Of a stretch of DNA of 20,330 nucleotides, positions 1 to 9,186 are shown one piece after another. Origin of the DNA: Chara braunii (lineage: Eukaryota > Streptophyta > Charophyceae > Charales > Characeae). Position 1 is the stretch's first letter. Each line of letters starts with the position of its first letter. The stretch lies in contig BFEA01000217.1 in the NCBI GenBank assembly GCA_003427395.1, forward strand, positions 232,602 to 252,931, written 5' to 3'. The position numbers and the translations under genes are program-made. The notes beneath the pieces were generated by a model, which worked only from the letters and a program-made list of their open reading frames with translations, made no database searches and had not been told where the DNA came from.

Positions 1-30
1 GTTCCCCGTGGAATTGAACTCCTCGTTCGG

Positions 31-97
31 TCGCGTTCATTGCACGCGCGTGTATTCCGTTCAGTTTCTGAACGGAAAACCCGCGTTCAATGAACGC
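31..97. repeat. Nested palindrome cluster
   Basis: Three inverted repeats are packed into 67 bases. TTCCGTTCAG (55-64) and CTGAACGGAA (68-77) form a perfect 10-bp stem with a 3-base loop. GCGTTCA-A-TGAACGC (83-97) is a perfect odd palindrome. GCGTTCATTG (33-42) pairs with CAATGAACGC (88-97) and encloses the first hairpin. The cluster sits where the adjacent gypsy integrase homology stops. It may be a deletion or insertion junction or the end of another element; no family is recognised. Confidence 0.75.
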
Positions 98-102
98 ACG
101 GT

Positions 103-545
103 TTCATAGGGCAAAGGAATGAATATAACATATTTTGATAATTTATTTACAATTACCACTACCCGACTATCGTCATTTCGGCGCTTAGTAAGACTGATGA
201 AGTCTATGGAGATAGACTCACCTGACTCACTTGGAATAGGTCGTGGTCTCAGTAGTCCCAAAGGATTCTCATGTGAAGGCTTGTTTCTCTGACAGACAAA
301 ACAAGTTCGCAAATAGGTCAGTACATCCTTTTCCATTCCTTTTCATTCAAAGTATTCTCTAACATCGGCATATATCTTCTTTAAACCGGAGTGTCCTTCA
401 ACATCATGATACTCCCCAAAGTTTGCACGACTGGACAAAGCATCCGCAACAACATTAGACTTTCTTTTGATTATTTTCAACTCAAAGTCTAAGGTATCAA
501 TAAAAGCGGACCATCTTACTAATTTATCAAAAGAGTCTTAGTTGA
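103..545 (-). pseudogene. RNase H C-terminal linker and integrase HHCC finger, truncated
   Basis: One frame runs from about 535 to 103. It contains the RNase H end (LVRWSAFIDTLDFELKI, then VVADALSSR), an integrase zinc finger with HDVEGH and CFVCQRNK (an HX4H ... CX2C arrangement), GLLRPRPIP, and the start of the catalytic core with the first acidic residue in ISIDFI and KLSKYVIFIPL. A single TGA lies after YFE, at a position that is tryptophan in relatives. The distance between ADALSS and HDVEGH is much shorter than usual, which suggests an internal deletion. Homology ends near 105, where palindromic, unrelated sequence begins; the rest of integrase is absent. Confidence 0.85.
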
Positions 546-553
546 GTCTTTAT

Positions 554-1130
554 CTATTTCATAATAGCATGATCTGAATAGACAGTGAAGTGTCTCCTGA
601 ATAAGTAGTGTTTCCAAGTGTCGAGTGCAGCAACCAAGGCATACAATTCTCTTTTGTAGGTGGAGTTAGTCACTTTCTCTAACGGAAGTCTCGTGGACAT
701 AAACTCAATAGGTCTATATCCCTTATCGTCGTCCTGATGTAGCACGGCCCCAATCTCATACCGACTTGCGTCAGTCGTGACAATGAAAGGGAGAGAAGGT
801 TCAACAATCTTTAAAACAGGGTAGTGAGTCAGAACATACTTCAATCATTTGAATAAGGACTCACAAACTTTGTCTCACAACCAAGGTTTTTATTTTTTCA
901 GTAGTCTTCTCACAGGCGCAACTATTAAGGAGAAGTTTCTTACAAACTTCCTATAGTAACTGACGAGTCATAGAAAAGACATGAGTTCAATGACAGTCTT
1001 AGGTTGGGGTCAATCTCTAATTGTTGTTATCTTCTTCTCTTCAGCCCTTAGTCCCTCTTTATTCACTATATGTCATAAGTACAACACTTCAGACTTAGCG
1101 AACTCGTACTTCTTAGGATTCAGTTCGAAG
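554..1130 (-). pseudogene. gypsy RT thumb/connection and RNase H remnant
   Basis: From about 1130 to 845 the minus strand reads one frame of RT thumb and connection (YEFAKSEVLYL, SYYRKFVRNFSLI, VRRLLKK), broken by six stops, five of them TGA. It runs without a shift into the open segment 844-554, an RNase H domain of the gypsy type. Visible motifs are FIVTTDASRYEIGAVL (first acidic residue), YKRELYALV (glutamate), and VYSDHAIMK (third acidic residue). The normal role is removal of the RNA template during reverse transcription. The frame is lost near 540-550, just before the ADALS-type linker. At least one stop falls where relatives carry tryptophan. Confidence 0.9.
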
Positions 1131-1185
1131 TTGCCTTCACGCAACTTTTGAAGAACCATTCGTAAATGTTTTTCGTGATCAAGTG

Positions 1186-1665
1186 TTTGATGTACACGAG
1201 GATATCATCGAGATAGACGACAACGAACTGGTCTAACCATTAACAGAACAACTCATTCATGGAACTTTGAAAGGTCATAAGGGCGTTAGTAAATCCGAAG
1301 GGCATAACCACAAACTCGTAGTGACCATACCTTGTTCAGAAGGTTGTCTTGTGTTGATCTTCATGAGCCACCTCAATCTCTTGGTACCCTGACTTGAGAT
1401 CAATCTTGCTAAAGTATCTGCATCCATGTAGTTGGTCCAACAGGTCGCCAATGCACGGAAGTGGTTCCGTGTTCTTGATAGTGAGGGCATTCAACCCACG
1501 ATAGTCGATACATAGTCTAAGTTCACCTTCCTTTTTGGACACGAATAAGACAGAAGCACCATAAGGAGTTGAGCTGGGTCGAATCCATCTTTTCTCAGTG
1601 AGTTCTTGCAGTTGTTTTTTAAGTTCCTCATGTTCCCGAAGAGACATGTGATAAATGGGACCCTT
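1186..1665 (-). pseudogene. gypsy reverse transcriptase fingers/palm remnant
   Basis: This is the RNA-dependent DNA polymerase core. The longest clean stretch (1647-1339) shows WIRPSSTPYGASVLFV, then RLCIDYRGLNALTIKN and YFSKIDLKSGYQEIEV; the last holds the first catalytic aspartate. A TGA at 1336-1338 interrupts [12 protein letters not shown], but the frame continues through VVMPFGLTNA to the catalytic YLDD box at 1215-1204. A second in-frame stop (TAA) lies just before YLDD, and a frameshift follows it. Upstream, a shift near 1660-1680 separates the GPIYHMS-like entry of the domain from earlier sequence. The catalytic residues are visible, but the gene cannot make an enzyme. Confidence 0.93.
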
Positions 1666-1999
1666 GGAGATCTTACCACCGAGATGATCTCAATGGTGTG
1701 CTTGATAGCACGTTCGATAATTCCCGTTAACTTAGTCTGCAAATTTTTATTACTTATTGATAATTTTTTCAATAGAAGGAAGATAGGATGGGGAACAGTC
1801 ACCCGCTTCCTTAAGAAGCATAATCATCACATCCTGATTCAACTTTGTTTTTTATATCATAGACCTAAAGGCTAGATAACTCATGCAACAGAAGGACAAT
1901 GATGAGTCGGATTCAAACTTATGCTACAACTTTATTCCACAAAGTTCGAATTTTTCGTCCTTTAGTTTGACAATTTTTCTTTGGGTTGGCTTCCTCATG

Positions 2000-2262
2000 C
2001 TAATCCATTCCCAGAATCATATCGAAGGACAGATTCTTCTCAATTAGGAAGGTTATCTCGTGTCAAATCTTATTTTCTTCCTTAGTCCTAAAATAGCATT
2101 TTACGTGATCGACATATTGAGAGACAATGATCGTGCTCTTATCAACCAACATAAACATAATAGGTCTAGGTTAGTTTCTTACCTTCATTCCGAAATGCAA
2201 CTTACAAATTGTTTTCTCTAAGATGTAAGACCTCGTCGATCCTGGATCTAATAGAGCACTTA
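2000..2262 (-). pseudogene. gypsy aspartic protease remnant
   Basis: This would have been the retropepsin-like protease that processes the Gag-Pol polyprotein. The frame reads SALLDPGSTRSYI (from about 2260 downward), with the catalytic D-P-G-S-T motif. It ends in FDMILGMD (to about 2003), the conserved closing segment of gypsy proteases. Three in-frame stops interrupt it (TAA, TGA, TAG). The TAG immediately follows GMD, where the family normally has tryptophan, so it probably arose by mutation of TGG. The domain lies between the gag knuckle and RT, as expected. It is too short for routine ORF calling because of the stops. Confidence 0.8.
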
Positions 2263-2567
2263 CTCACATATATGCAATCTCAATATCCAAGATTATAGTT
2301 CACCCTTAGACTTAACTTTCTTAGCCCACGAACTCCTTGGAGCAATGAGTTTAGAACCGAGTTCGTCAAGGGAATCGTCCAGGGAAACAAAACATAAAAC
2401 ATTATTAGATCGTTCTGGACGACGGGTCGAAGAAGAGTCATCCTTTGTCGAATGAGCCAAGGGGTTGAAAGGGATATTTGGCGCCTTACCTTTATCTGAA
2501 CCACTTAACTCAGTAGGACCAAATACTAGTCTTATTGCCTGCTCTTTTTTTTGTTATGAATCAACGA

Positions 2568-3161
2568 GCACCAGGCTATCACGTGCCCCACAGTGCCACA
2601 CTGGAGGCACCGACTGTTGTCCATTTTGGACTGTCATTCCTCTCGTGTCATACCCATCGTCTCCCAAGGTTTCCCGAACGCAATGTCAGGGTGCTCGGGA
2701 AACGAGCGTGGCCTCTTCTTCTTCTTCCACTGGTTGGAGTCACCCTTGTTGGTCATAATGGCAATGACGTCACCCTTTCCCGACTTGCTGCCACCATTAC
2801 CTCTTACTTCCGGCTTGTTGAGAGGTAATTTTTCCACGGTATCATCATCGAAAACAACAAGCATGTGATTCTGGCACTTTTTCCGCCAAAGGACACGCTT
2901 GTCGTACCTACCTACCGGCCCATTCTTCACTACGGAAGCATACGTTTTTTTTACCTGCACGGTCATCTGCTCTCGTTTGAGAGCGAGATCGCGAAATTGT
3001 CTATAGTTGTACCTTTCAGCCTTTGCTTCAGCAACGAGTTGTCCGCGAAGCAGCTCGGGCGGTGCGAGTGAGTAGATATAGAGGACCTGGTTGTCCTGTA
3101 AGTTCAATCCAGTTACCTGCAAGAGACGATCCACCTCGCGACACAAAGCATTCACAGACGT
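2568..3161 (-). pseudogene. gypsy gag remnant with CCHC zinc knuckle
   Basis: Gag would be the structural nucleocapsid protein that packages element RNA in cytoplasmic particles. The open segment 3155-2634 (173 codons) opens with a GTG codon, which is not a natural start; the frame is blocked upstream by TGA at 3162-3164, so the N-terminal half is lost or shifted. It carries the late part of a retrotransposon gag domain, including YNYRQFRDLALKREQM. An in-frame TGA at 2634-2636 then separates it from a perfect CX2CX4HX4C knuckle (codons 2609-2568, CLQCGTVGHVIAWC) in the same frame. This shows that the knuckle belonged to this gag. A basic lysine-rich stretch precedes it, as is usual for nucleocapsid regions. 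Confidence 0.85.
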
Positions 3162-3165
3162 TCAA

Positions 3166-3738
3166 CGTTTATGGCTCGGGGAAGGACCCGGAGTCTCCCA
3201 AGGGTCCTGCTTACGAAGGAGTGAAGGTTCTACCCCGACCCCGAAGGAAGTGACACGTGGATTCATGACAACGCAGGGAGAAGGTAATGATGAGACTCCT
3301 CTCTCTCCCGCTTCCTCTTTTTTTCTTTTTCTGCCCGACAAATTCTGTTATTTTTGCGAAGCTATCTTGCGAGTCTATTCGGTCCCTATGCGCTCACACG
3401 GAGAAGGGTATGTTGATTGGGTAGAGTATGATCGGTGTGTCTCGAGAGCCCACGGGTCCTCCATTTAATATAAAAATTCGCAAAAGACTTGATTGTGCCC
3501 TTAATGTTGGATCGACAACATTCCGAAGGAGGCTCGATTCTTCGAAGCCACCTCAGAAGGACAGGAAAAAATGCAAAAATTTTGACGAGCTGAAGTTTGG
3601 ACAGGTGTCATACTAATAGCGACAGTTGTAGGGAACTCTCTCTGAGAATACTCTAAAGAGGATCGCAGACGGGCCAATAAACGGGCGCGGGATTACAGGT
3701 GGAATGAGAGGAGGCTATAAAAAATGAAAGACCGACGG
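3166..3738. other. Unassigned gap between divergent gypsy remnants
   Basis: No supported gene. This stretch separates the gag side of element 1 (minus) from the integrase side of element 2 (plus). It could hold a decayed 5' LTR or leader of element 1, but I found no TG...CA bounded repeat or tRNA-complementary primer site. A pyrimidine-rich patch lies at 3297-3335. Confidence 0.5.
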
Positions 3739-4310
3739 TAGTGGCATTTGGATGGTCGTACCAAACCCCTTGATGAGATACAATTAGGTAAAGATGACCT
3801 CCAGATCACAGAGTCGACCATCAAGAAAAATGAATGGTATTGGTCCAATATCAAGGACAATGTTAAATTCATTGTCAAAAACTGCTCGGTTTGTTCAATT
3901 GACAAAACGCCAATCGAGATGCGTAGATCCATTGTTCCAACTGTAGTCGAACGGTTGTTCCAGAGGGTTGGCATGAATACGACGAACATCGTGATTCCCC
4001 CTGACCTTACTCGTATTTGTAGATCATTTTTCCATATGGATTGAGGCCTACCCATGTAGAACTTGAACGAGACAGATGACGGACATTGTGCGACACGTCA
4101 ACCATTTCCTCAGGATGCATCAGGATACCGAGGAGATCTTAACGGACAATGGAGCAGAATTCTGAGGGGAGGTTTTGAGAAGCCTAGTCGTCTGTGGCGT
4201 CTCTATTCGGAACACCGCTCCTCATATATCTCAGTCGAACGACCTCGTAAAAAATGTAAATTGAGTGATAAAAACCGCCCTACGACGGAATATCGCGGCT
4301 AGAGGCATGA
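3738..4310 (+). pseudogene. gypsy integrase zinc finger and catalytic core, inactivated
   Basis: Integrase joins element cDNA to host DNA. The first segment (from about 3738) reads WHLDGRTKPLDEI, then EWYWSNIKDNVKFIVKNCSVC: the CX2C half of the HHCC finger is intact, but only one histidine is seen. The core begins with FQRVGMN, where the family normally has aspartate (GMD), so the first catalytic residue looks replaced by asparagine. After a frameshift near 3995 the frame reads VDHFSIWIEAYP and EEILTDNGAEF (second catalytic aspartate present), then a TGA, then HISQSNDLVKNVN, where the family has GLVERVN; the catalytic glutamate is replaced by lysine. Two of three catalytic residues are therefore lost, besides stops and a shift. 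Confidence 0.87.
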
Positions 4311-4951
4311 GGTCCTGGCCCGACATTGTAGATCACATCCTGACCATTCTTCGGGGGACACCTAATGAATCAACATGACTGTGGCAGTCCTCGTTCCAAT
4401 TACGGACCAATAGCCTAACCTGCGTAACTTTGCCAAGCCTGAATGACAAAACGACGTTGGGTCGACGATCTACAAGGGCGACGACTAAGGAAAAGGCCAA
4501 GCGACACTTAGAACTGATGGAACGGACCTTCCCTTGTTTGGCTTGGAAAAGACAGCGAATGATGGAAATGGCCCAAGGCCGACAAGTCTGAAGCTACGAA
4601 GCCCGAAATGGGAACGCTGGTCCTCGACCCCAGTACAAATTAGGGGATATCGTGCAAGTAAGGAAATGTGCTCGTCAAGGTAAACTAGCGCCACGATTCT
4701 CTGGTCGATTCCACGTAGTGGAGCTTGGTCCGAACGGAGTGAACATGGTGCGACCTGCTTCAGAGGTATCGGGCAACAGATCGTCACGACCCATCGTCCG
4801 CCACGTGTCTTATCTTCGTCCTTTGTCCTTCTCCACTCCTCCCTTACCTCATAGCTCATCCCTGACCTTTGAGTGGGACAGCGAGGAACCTGGATCTCTC
4901 CCTTCTCCCTCCCTCAAAGTCTTATCTTCTTCTCCCACACCATCGCCATGA
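4308..4951 (+). pseudogene. gypsy integrase C-terminal region with GPY/F-like domain
   Basis: Same frame as the end of the core, continuing MRSWPDIVDHILTILRGTP, a lysine/arginine-rich linker (KEKAKRHLELMERT), and then YKLGDIVQVRK, KLAPRFSGRFHVVELGPN and RPIVRHVSYLRPL. This is the SH3-like GPY/F module of gypsy integrases, which binds DNA and helps target integration. Two in-frame TGA codons fall in the linker (after NEST and after GRQV). The segment from 4652 (GTG) to the TGA at 4949-4951 is uninterrupted. That terminal TGA is probably the natural polyprotein end, since the sequence after the module becomes serine/proline-rich and a polypurine tract follows 180 bases later. No chromodomain is evident. 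Confidence 0.8.
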
Positions 4952-5130
4952 GTTTTTTGGCGAAGCAGCTAATCAACCGATCCATGTTGACGCCGCGGGG
5001 CTTCATTTCTTCAATACGACAAGTGCACCATCCACAGTGTAGCCCGGACCTGTTTAGATTTGCGCAGTTATTCAACACGACCGGCATACGCATGGCAGCC
5101 GAGAGTTCAGATTCGTCCACAACGGAACTT

Positions 5131-5139
5131 AAGGGAGGG
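5131..5139 (+). promoter_or_regulatory. Candidate polypurine tract and 3' LTR start of element 2
   Basis: AAGGGAGGG (5131-5139) is followed directly by TGTTGAACG from 5140. A purine run immediately before a TG dinucleotide is the standard layout for second-strand priming at the edge of a 3' LTR, and it lies in the right place, downstream of the integrase stop. The far end of the LTR and a matching 5' LTR were not found, so the boundary is inferred. Confidence 0.5.
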
Positions 5140-5174
5140 TGTTGAACGAAGCATCGACGTTTTTGCGGCTCTCC

Positions 5175-5560
5175 CCCCCAGGAGTGGCCCATATCTCGAT
5201 GATAGTTTCCTTCAGTGAAGATTTTTCTGCGCTCCACGAAAGTGTTCACGTGAACGCATTCACTGAGTTGCGGGCCAAGGCAGAGGAATTGGCAAACACG
5301 CGATGGTAAAAGCTTGCACGCCAAGGGGATCAGATTGTCGATACTGATAGCATCGACATACACCAGATCCGAATACACCACATGAGTCGGAGGTGGTCCT
5401 TCCGAAGTCACGGTTGGTCCTCTTCCCGCTGGCCTAATGAACCGGCACCGCCTCTCTACGTTCACTCTGTCGTCAGACTTCCCCCCTCTGTGGCAGTCTC
5501 CCCTCCATCCACAACTATCCTACGAAGTCACAGCGATCCTATTACCTATTCTAGACGAAG
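5175..5560 (+). pseudogene. Unrecognised coding remnant, N-terminal part
   Basis: A plus-strand frame reads from about 5178 through ISMIVSFSEDFSALHESV and AFTELRAKAEELANTRW, then one TAA near 5307, then KLARQGDQIVDTDSID and on into a proline/serine-rich stretch. The helical, charged composition and the sense of the sequence across the single stop suggest a former protein. I do not recognise the family. The frame switches by one base somewhere around 5520-5560 to join the acidic segment described next. It begins just after the proposed polypurine tract of element 2, so it could be an extra reading frame of a related element, an LTR passenger, or a different element. The antisense strand is also open here, which lowers certainty. 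Confidence 0.4.
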
Positions 5561-6230
5561 GAAGGTGGACAAAGTGGTTGGAGACCTTCGTGGCGCTCAG
5601 TTTTTGCTTACTGAAGATTGCAGTTCGGTGGTCTGAGCCGATTGACAACAACGACAAGGACAAGGAAGTGGAGTTGCTGATTGTCCAAGTGTGGAGGACG
5701 ATTGTGGAAGGAGAATTGTTGGGGCTTCTGTTTGGAGAGGTGGGAACTAATCATCTTGAGCCGATTACGGGGGAGTTGTCGGTGGTCCTCACACAGCTCC
5801 CCGACGACCTGCCCCTAGACATCATCTATTGCAACGATTATTGTCCATAGCACGCCTTTTTAGAACGGACGTTGGCACCGCAACTGTTGTCGACGCGCTG
5901 TGACGAGTATGGCAATCAGAACCACTGCTACTCTTCAACTGACAAGTACTTGGATCCAGAGGAGATAATCGATCCAGACTTTTGGGTAGTGGTCGGATCG
6001 TGGAGCGAAGTGGAGGAGAGTGTTGAATCAGGATCTAGTGATTCTGATTACAGTGAACACTCATAAGAAAAAGGTGCGACGATAGGCGAGGAAGTGGAGA
6101 GACGATCGAAAGAACGCGCAAAAGGAAAGCGGCCCCTCCCTCATACGACATTTGACAATCCTACATGGGATCTTGAGCCGCCTAAAGAAAAAGAAGAACG
6201 CTATGGTGGCGTCGCAGGGGCAGAATGCAG
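5539..6230 (+). pseudogene. Unrecognised acidic protein remnant
   Basis: The frame starting upstream at 5437 stays readable to about 6230 with two stops: TAG at 5848-5850 and TAA at 6064-6066. It reads LPILDEGRWTKWLETFVA, then VELLIVQVWRTIVEGELL, LPDDLPLDIIYCNDYCP, HCYSSTDKYLDPEEIIDPDF, a serine/aspartate/glutamate-rich block (VESGSSDSDYSEHS), and a basic then acidic end (RSKERAKGK, WDLEPPKEKEE). The ordered tryptophans, acidic clusters and smooth continuation across both stops argue for former coding sequence of over 200 residues. No polymerase, nuclease, zinc-finger or membrane motif is seen. It is either a host gene relic or an accessory frame carried by a retroelement. Confidence 0.5.
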
Positions 6231-6231
6231 C

Positions 6232-8142
6232 AGAAGGCGAGCCCGAAGTCCTTCTCCCACTCCCTCTGCCCGTGCGCAGTTCGCTATGTCGAAATGTTGG
6301 CGATCGGGCGACGTCCCCTGTCATTATCTCGTCGTCCCCTTGATTACCTCACCCTCCGCTAGGTCGAGAATTGCCTACCATTTCTCGGCACTTGGCACCC
6401 CCTTATTCCATCAATACTACGCTACCTGCCTCGTCTGTGATGTTCTCCCCCCCCCCGACTACGCAGTCCTTTGTCCCCTTTTGCCACCTTCACATCCTCC
6501 TTTTCAGCATGACATGGCGAGACCTCAATAACATTGAAGTATAATGCTTAACAACGAGGACAATCCCCGCCTACAATCATCACGAGCAGTTTCGCACGAC
6601 CCTTTTGCACACCCTTTGTACCCTCTATCCTGACTACCTCGCCTCCCTCCCCAACCACAATTGTCGCTTCCCTCGCATCCATTGATTGGTGCGATACACG
6701 AGTATCCCTACTAGGGTGCGATCACTGGCCTGCTTCCTCCCTCCGCTTCCCAAAACCCATCTTGTGCACCCACCCCATGTACTGAGAGTGTCAACTCAGC
6801 CAAGACAGCAACATCAATGACGAAAAAAGTGGCAACGACGAACACGAGGAAACGACAGAGATCGGTCAGCAGGCAAACGCGAGGCCACTTGGAAATCAAC
6901 AAGTCGTGTACCGGCGTTTCAGTCTTCTTCTTCTTCTTCTTTATCATGTTCTTCTCCCTTTCACCCTTCTCCTTCTCTCATACGTGGACATGCAACATGC
7001 AAGCAGGCGCTCGCATAAGATTGGAACCCCCTGGGCGTCATATAGATGACGAACTACTTTTTGTTTTTCTCGACTTTCTGCACGATTGCAATTTGGGGTC
7101 AGGGGCATGATCCAATTACATAAATACCCCCATTCTTTTTCCTTTTTTCCTCATTTTGTGAAAACTTAGTCCCATTGCGGTTGGTAGTTAGGATGCGCCT
7201 TAGCGAGCGCAGAAATAACGGTTGACACGACCTCTTTCTTTTTCTGTTGGGAATGGGGAAGGGAACTTTGACGCAATCATTACGTGGGAAAACTCTTTTT
7301 GAATTATGAAATGTTGGAAAAATATGGGAGTAATAGGAACTAGGACCTTAATTAGATTGAGATTTTGGGGTCGTCATATTTTCTGTTTGGTAACTGCACG
7401 GTGCTCCTTACTCGCGCGCGTTCCGCCACGCTCAGTCCCCTACTCCACTCCCGCCGCGCCTTAATTCTAACCTCCACTGCAAATTTTTTTATCCTTCCCT
7501 CCATGAGTGCGGATGTAACTGTAATCTTCTCGCCCTGGGTTTCTCATCGAGCCAAGACACACAACACTTTCTCCCTCCATCTCATTGACCACAGCGGTGC
7601 ATGACTGCATCGATGCGTGGAGAATGGCTATGTCCCCCACGTCGCGGCTCAAGCATCCCTACCGTAGGCACTTCCTTCTCTATTTTTTTCTTTGTCTCGG
7701 CATAATCCCAACTATCTCGCGCTGATGCTAATTGCTATAAATTTTGCAAGCGCAACAAAATCACTCTCTAATCAAATTTGGAGGTGAGTTCATAGTTGGG
7801 CAATCTGACGGGCTGGTGGTGAGTGTACGGGATTGCAGTGTGGCCACGACGGACTGTGGAACACGAGTGAATCCGGCGTGCGTACTTGCGCTAAGCGGGG
7901 TGACAACTTTGAGTTAATGATAGGTGCGAGGCGACAAACCGTCTGCAGGTGACCGATTGAGAGAGAGTGTGGGTTGTGGTATACGATACTTCTCCTCCCA
8001 TCCCTCTCATGAATTTTGCATTCGGAACTATGAGTTTCGTCGGTCACATTTTGTAATTACAAATGAACGTATGACTATATAAATTATGCTCTTTCTTTGG
8101 AATACCTCTTACATTCCTCGCCTTATTGAATTAATGTTTGAT
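6232..8142. other. Long stretch without a supported gene
   Basis: Low-complexity proline/serine/threonine-type reading frames (6240-6700), a C10 run at 6447-6456, a (CTT)n patch near 6921-6940, and mixed AT-richer DNA from 7100. The reading frames here are short and show no family signature. A 14-base perfect palindrome, TTTGTAATTACAAA, lies at 8050-8063. Confidence 0.55.
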
Positions 8143-8598
8143 ATGGTGATTGTGGTTTCGATTGCTCTTTTTGTAACTTTGATCACTTTTACGTTTGAGC
8201 CCACTTCCTGATTATGATTTAAGGGGATATTTGCTTCTCTGAAATCAACTTGTTGAAATAATAATGAAGGGTTGTTGGTTGTTTCTGTTAGATGTTTGTT
8301 GAAAGGAACTCATGCGAACGTGTGAATGTGCTACGATGTGTGGACGACGCGGTCTGTGGTATATACACGTGCTCGTATGGTGATCGCGGTTATGGTTGCT
8401 TTATTTTATGATTTCGATCGCTTGTGGGCACTTGAGTCTTGACTATAATTGACACTTGTATTCGGCTTGTTGAAATAAAAGAGGAGGAATGTCGGCCTCG
8501 TTTGTTCAATATCCAATGAAGGGAACTTATGCAAATTCATGCATGCTCTACAACTCGCCGACAACACGACCCGTAGCGTATATACGGGCTCACATAAT
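8143..8598. repeat. Diverged tandem duplication, period about 234 bp
   Basis: Unit A (8143-8376) and unit B (8377 to about 8598) align in order throughout. Both begin ATGGTGAT(T/C)G(T/C)GGTT, share CTTGTTGAAATAA in the middle, then a GGAACT(C/T)ATGC(G/A)AA block, and close on a GAC(G/A)AC(G/A)CG element followed by a GTATATAC box and GCTC. Identity is moderate with small indels, so the duplication is old. I see no coding sense in either unit. Upstream sequence to 8050 may hold an even more diverged trace. Confidence 0.75.
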
Positions 8599-9155
8599 CC
8601 TTCACTGCGGGTCCGCAATTTCCAATCTGCACAAGTAGGAAGGCCCGCCGCGAATACGAGTCCATAACCTTGGAATTTGAACGACTGTTCCTGACCGTAA
8701 TTGCACGCACCAACTACCGAGGCCAACCACTGCCTGTGCCAAAACTCAAAACGCCCTTTTCTCGCCCAGACCACCTGCATCCTTGTCCTTAGAACCTTGG
8801 CACCGGGGACTCCAGTTCTGACCTGGGACTCCAACCCTTTTGCCTAAAATCCTTGACACACCTCATTTTTTCGCTACTTCCGGATCCAGTACCCACTCCG
8901 ATCCGGAAGTTGCGCTGGACGTAAGGTTGGGCGTCACATAATTCCGGGGGATGATTTACCCACCCCCTGTGGACTACTTCCCATAATTATGACTTCAGTT
9001 TGCATTTTATGTAGGACTTCAAGAATAAACAATTTTGTATATCTTCTCGTATGCTGAGTTACCGTTCATTCATCAATATTCCCTTCGCTAGTAAGATTCA
9101 GTCGTCTTTATGTTCTGCCATAACCACCTTTGATAGACAAGCTCTCAACTGCGCA
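8599..9155. other. Stretch without a supported gene
   Basis: A long minus-strand frame (8834-8406) begins at TTG and crosses the tandem-repeat boundary, so it is not credible as a gene. No family motif is seen on either strand. The only clear structure is the hairpin at 8876-8910. Confidence 0.5.
8876..8910. repeat. Perfect 11-bp inverted repeat (hairpin)
   Basis: ACTTCCGGATC (8876-8886) and GATCCGGAAGT (8900-8910) are exact reverse complements separated by 13 bases. There is no T-run on either side and no neighbouring gene end to make it a terminator. It could be the terminal part of a small DNA element or a folded RNA. Confidence 0.7.
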
Positions 9156-9186
9156 TTATTTTTTTTATTTTTTTTATTTTTTTTTA
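9156..9186 (-). mobile_element. Poly(A) tail of a minus-strand LINE or retroposon
   Basis: The plus strand carries three to four T8-T9 runs separated by single A residues. On the minus strand this is an A-rich tail following GATTGAAGCCTTGTTCCCATT. The same layout, a short GC-containing 3' end followed by an interrupted A tract, closes the LINE at 11143-14286. This probably marks the 3' end of the LINE whose RT fragment is at 10658-10881. Confidence 0.5.

Larger units (their letters stand above)
100..3165 (-). mobile_element. Degenerate Ty3/gypsy LTR retrotransposon (element 1)
   Basis: Reading leftward on the minus strand the order is gag with CCHC knuckle, aspartic protease, reverse transcriptase, RNase H and integrase zinc finger. 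This order (integrase after RNase H) defines Ty3/gypsy rather than copia. The copy is dead: I count about 13 in-frame stops across the domains, most of them TGA, plus several frameshifts. It is cut off in the integrase core near 100-105, so the 3' LTR is absent, and no 5' LTR or primer-binding site could be identified to the right of gag. The sequence between RNase H and the integrase finger appears shortened. Confidence 0.92.
3738..5139 (+). mobile_element. Degenerate Ty3/gypsy retrotransposon 3' part (element 2)
   Basis: A plus-strand remnant containing integrase, its C-terminal domain, a 3' untranslated stretch and a polypurine tract. Gag, protease, RT and RNase H are missing, so the copy is 5'-truncated. 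Its finger (NCSVCSIDKTP) and core differ clearly from element 1 (TCFVCQRNKP), so this is a separate lineage in the opposite orientation and not an inverted copy. After a shift near 3995 the frame runs to 4951 with five stops by my reading, all TGA. Confidence 0.88.

Noticed and set aside
103-4951. Reassigned genetic code with TGA as a sense codon
   Set aside because: The many TGA codons tempted this, but TGG is also used for conserved Trp, frameshifts and TAA/TAG stops coexist, and the TGA positions correspond to several different expected residues. Pseudogene decay is simpler.
4914-5465. 183-codon minus-strand open frame
   Set aside because: It starts at GTG, spans the integrase 3' region, the polypurine tract and the unknown plus-strand relic, and has no recognisable motif. 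The plus-strand readings explain the sequence better, although the openness is noted as a caution.
8406-8834. 142-codon minus-strand frame
   Set aside because: It starts at TTG, runs through part of the tandem repeat, and shows no family signature.
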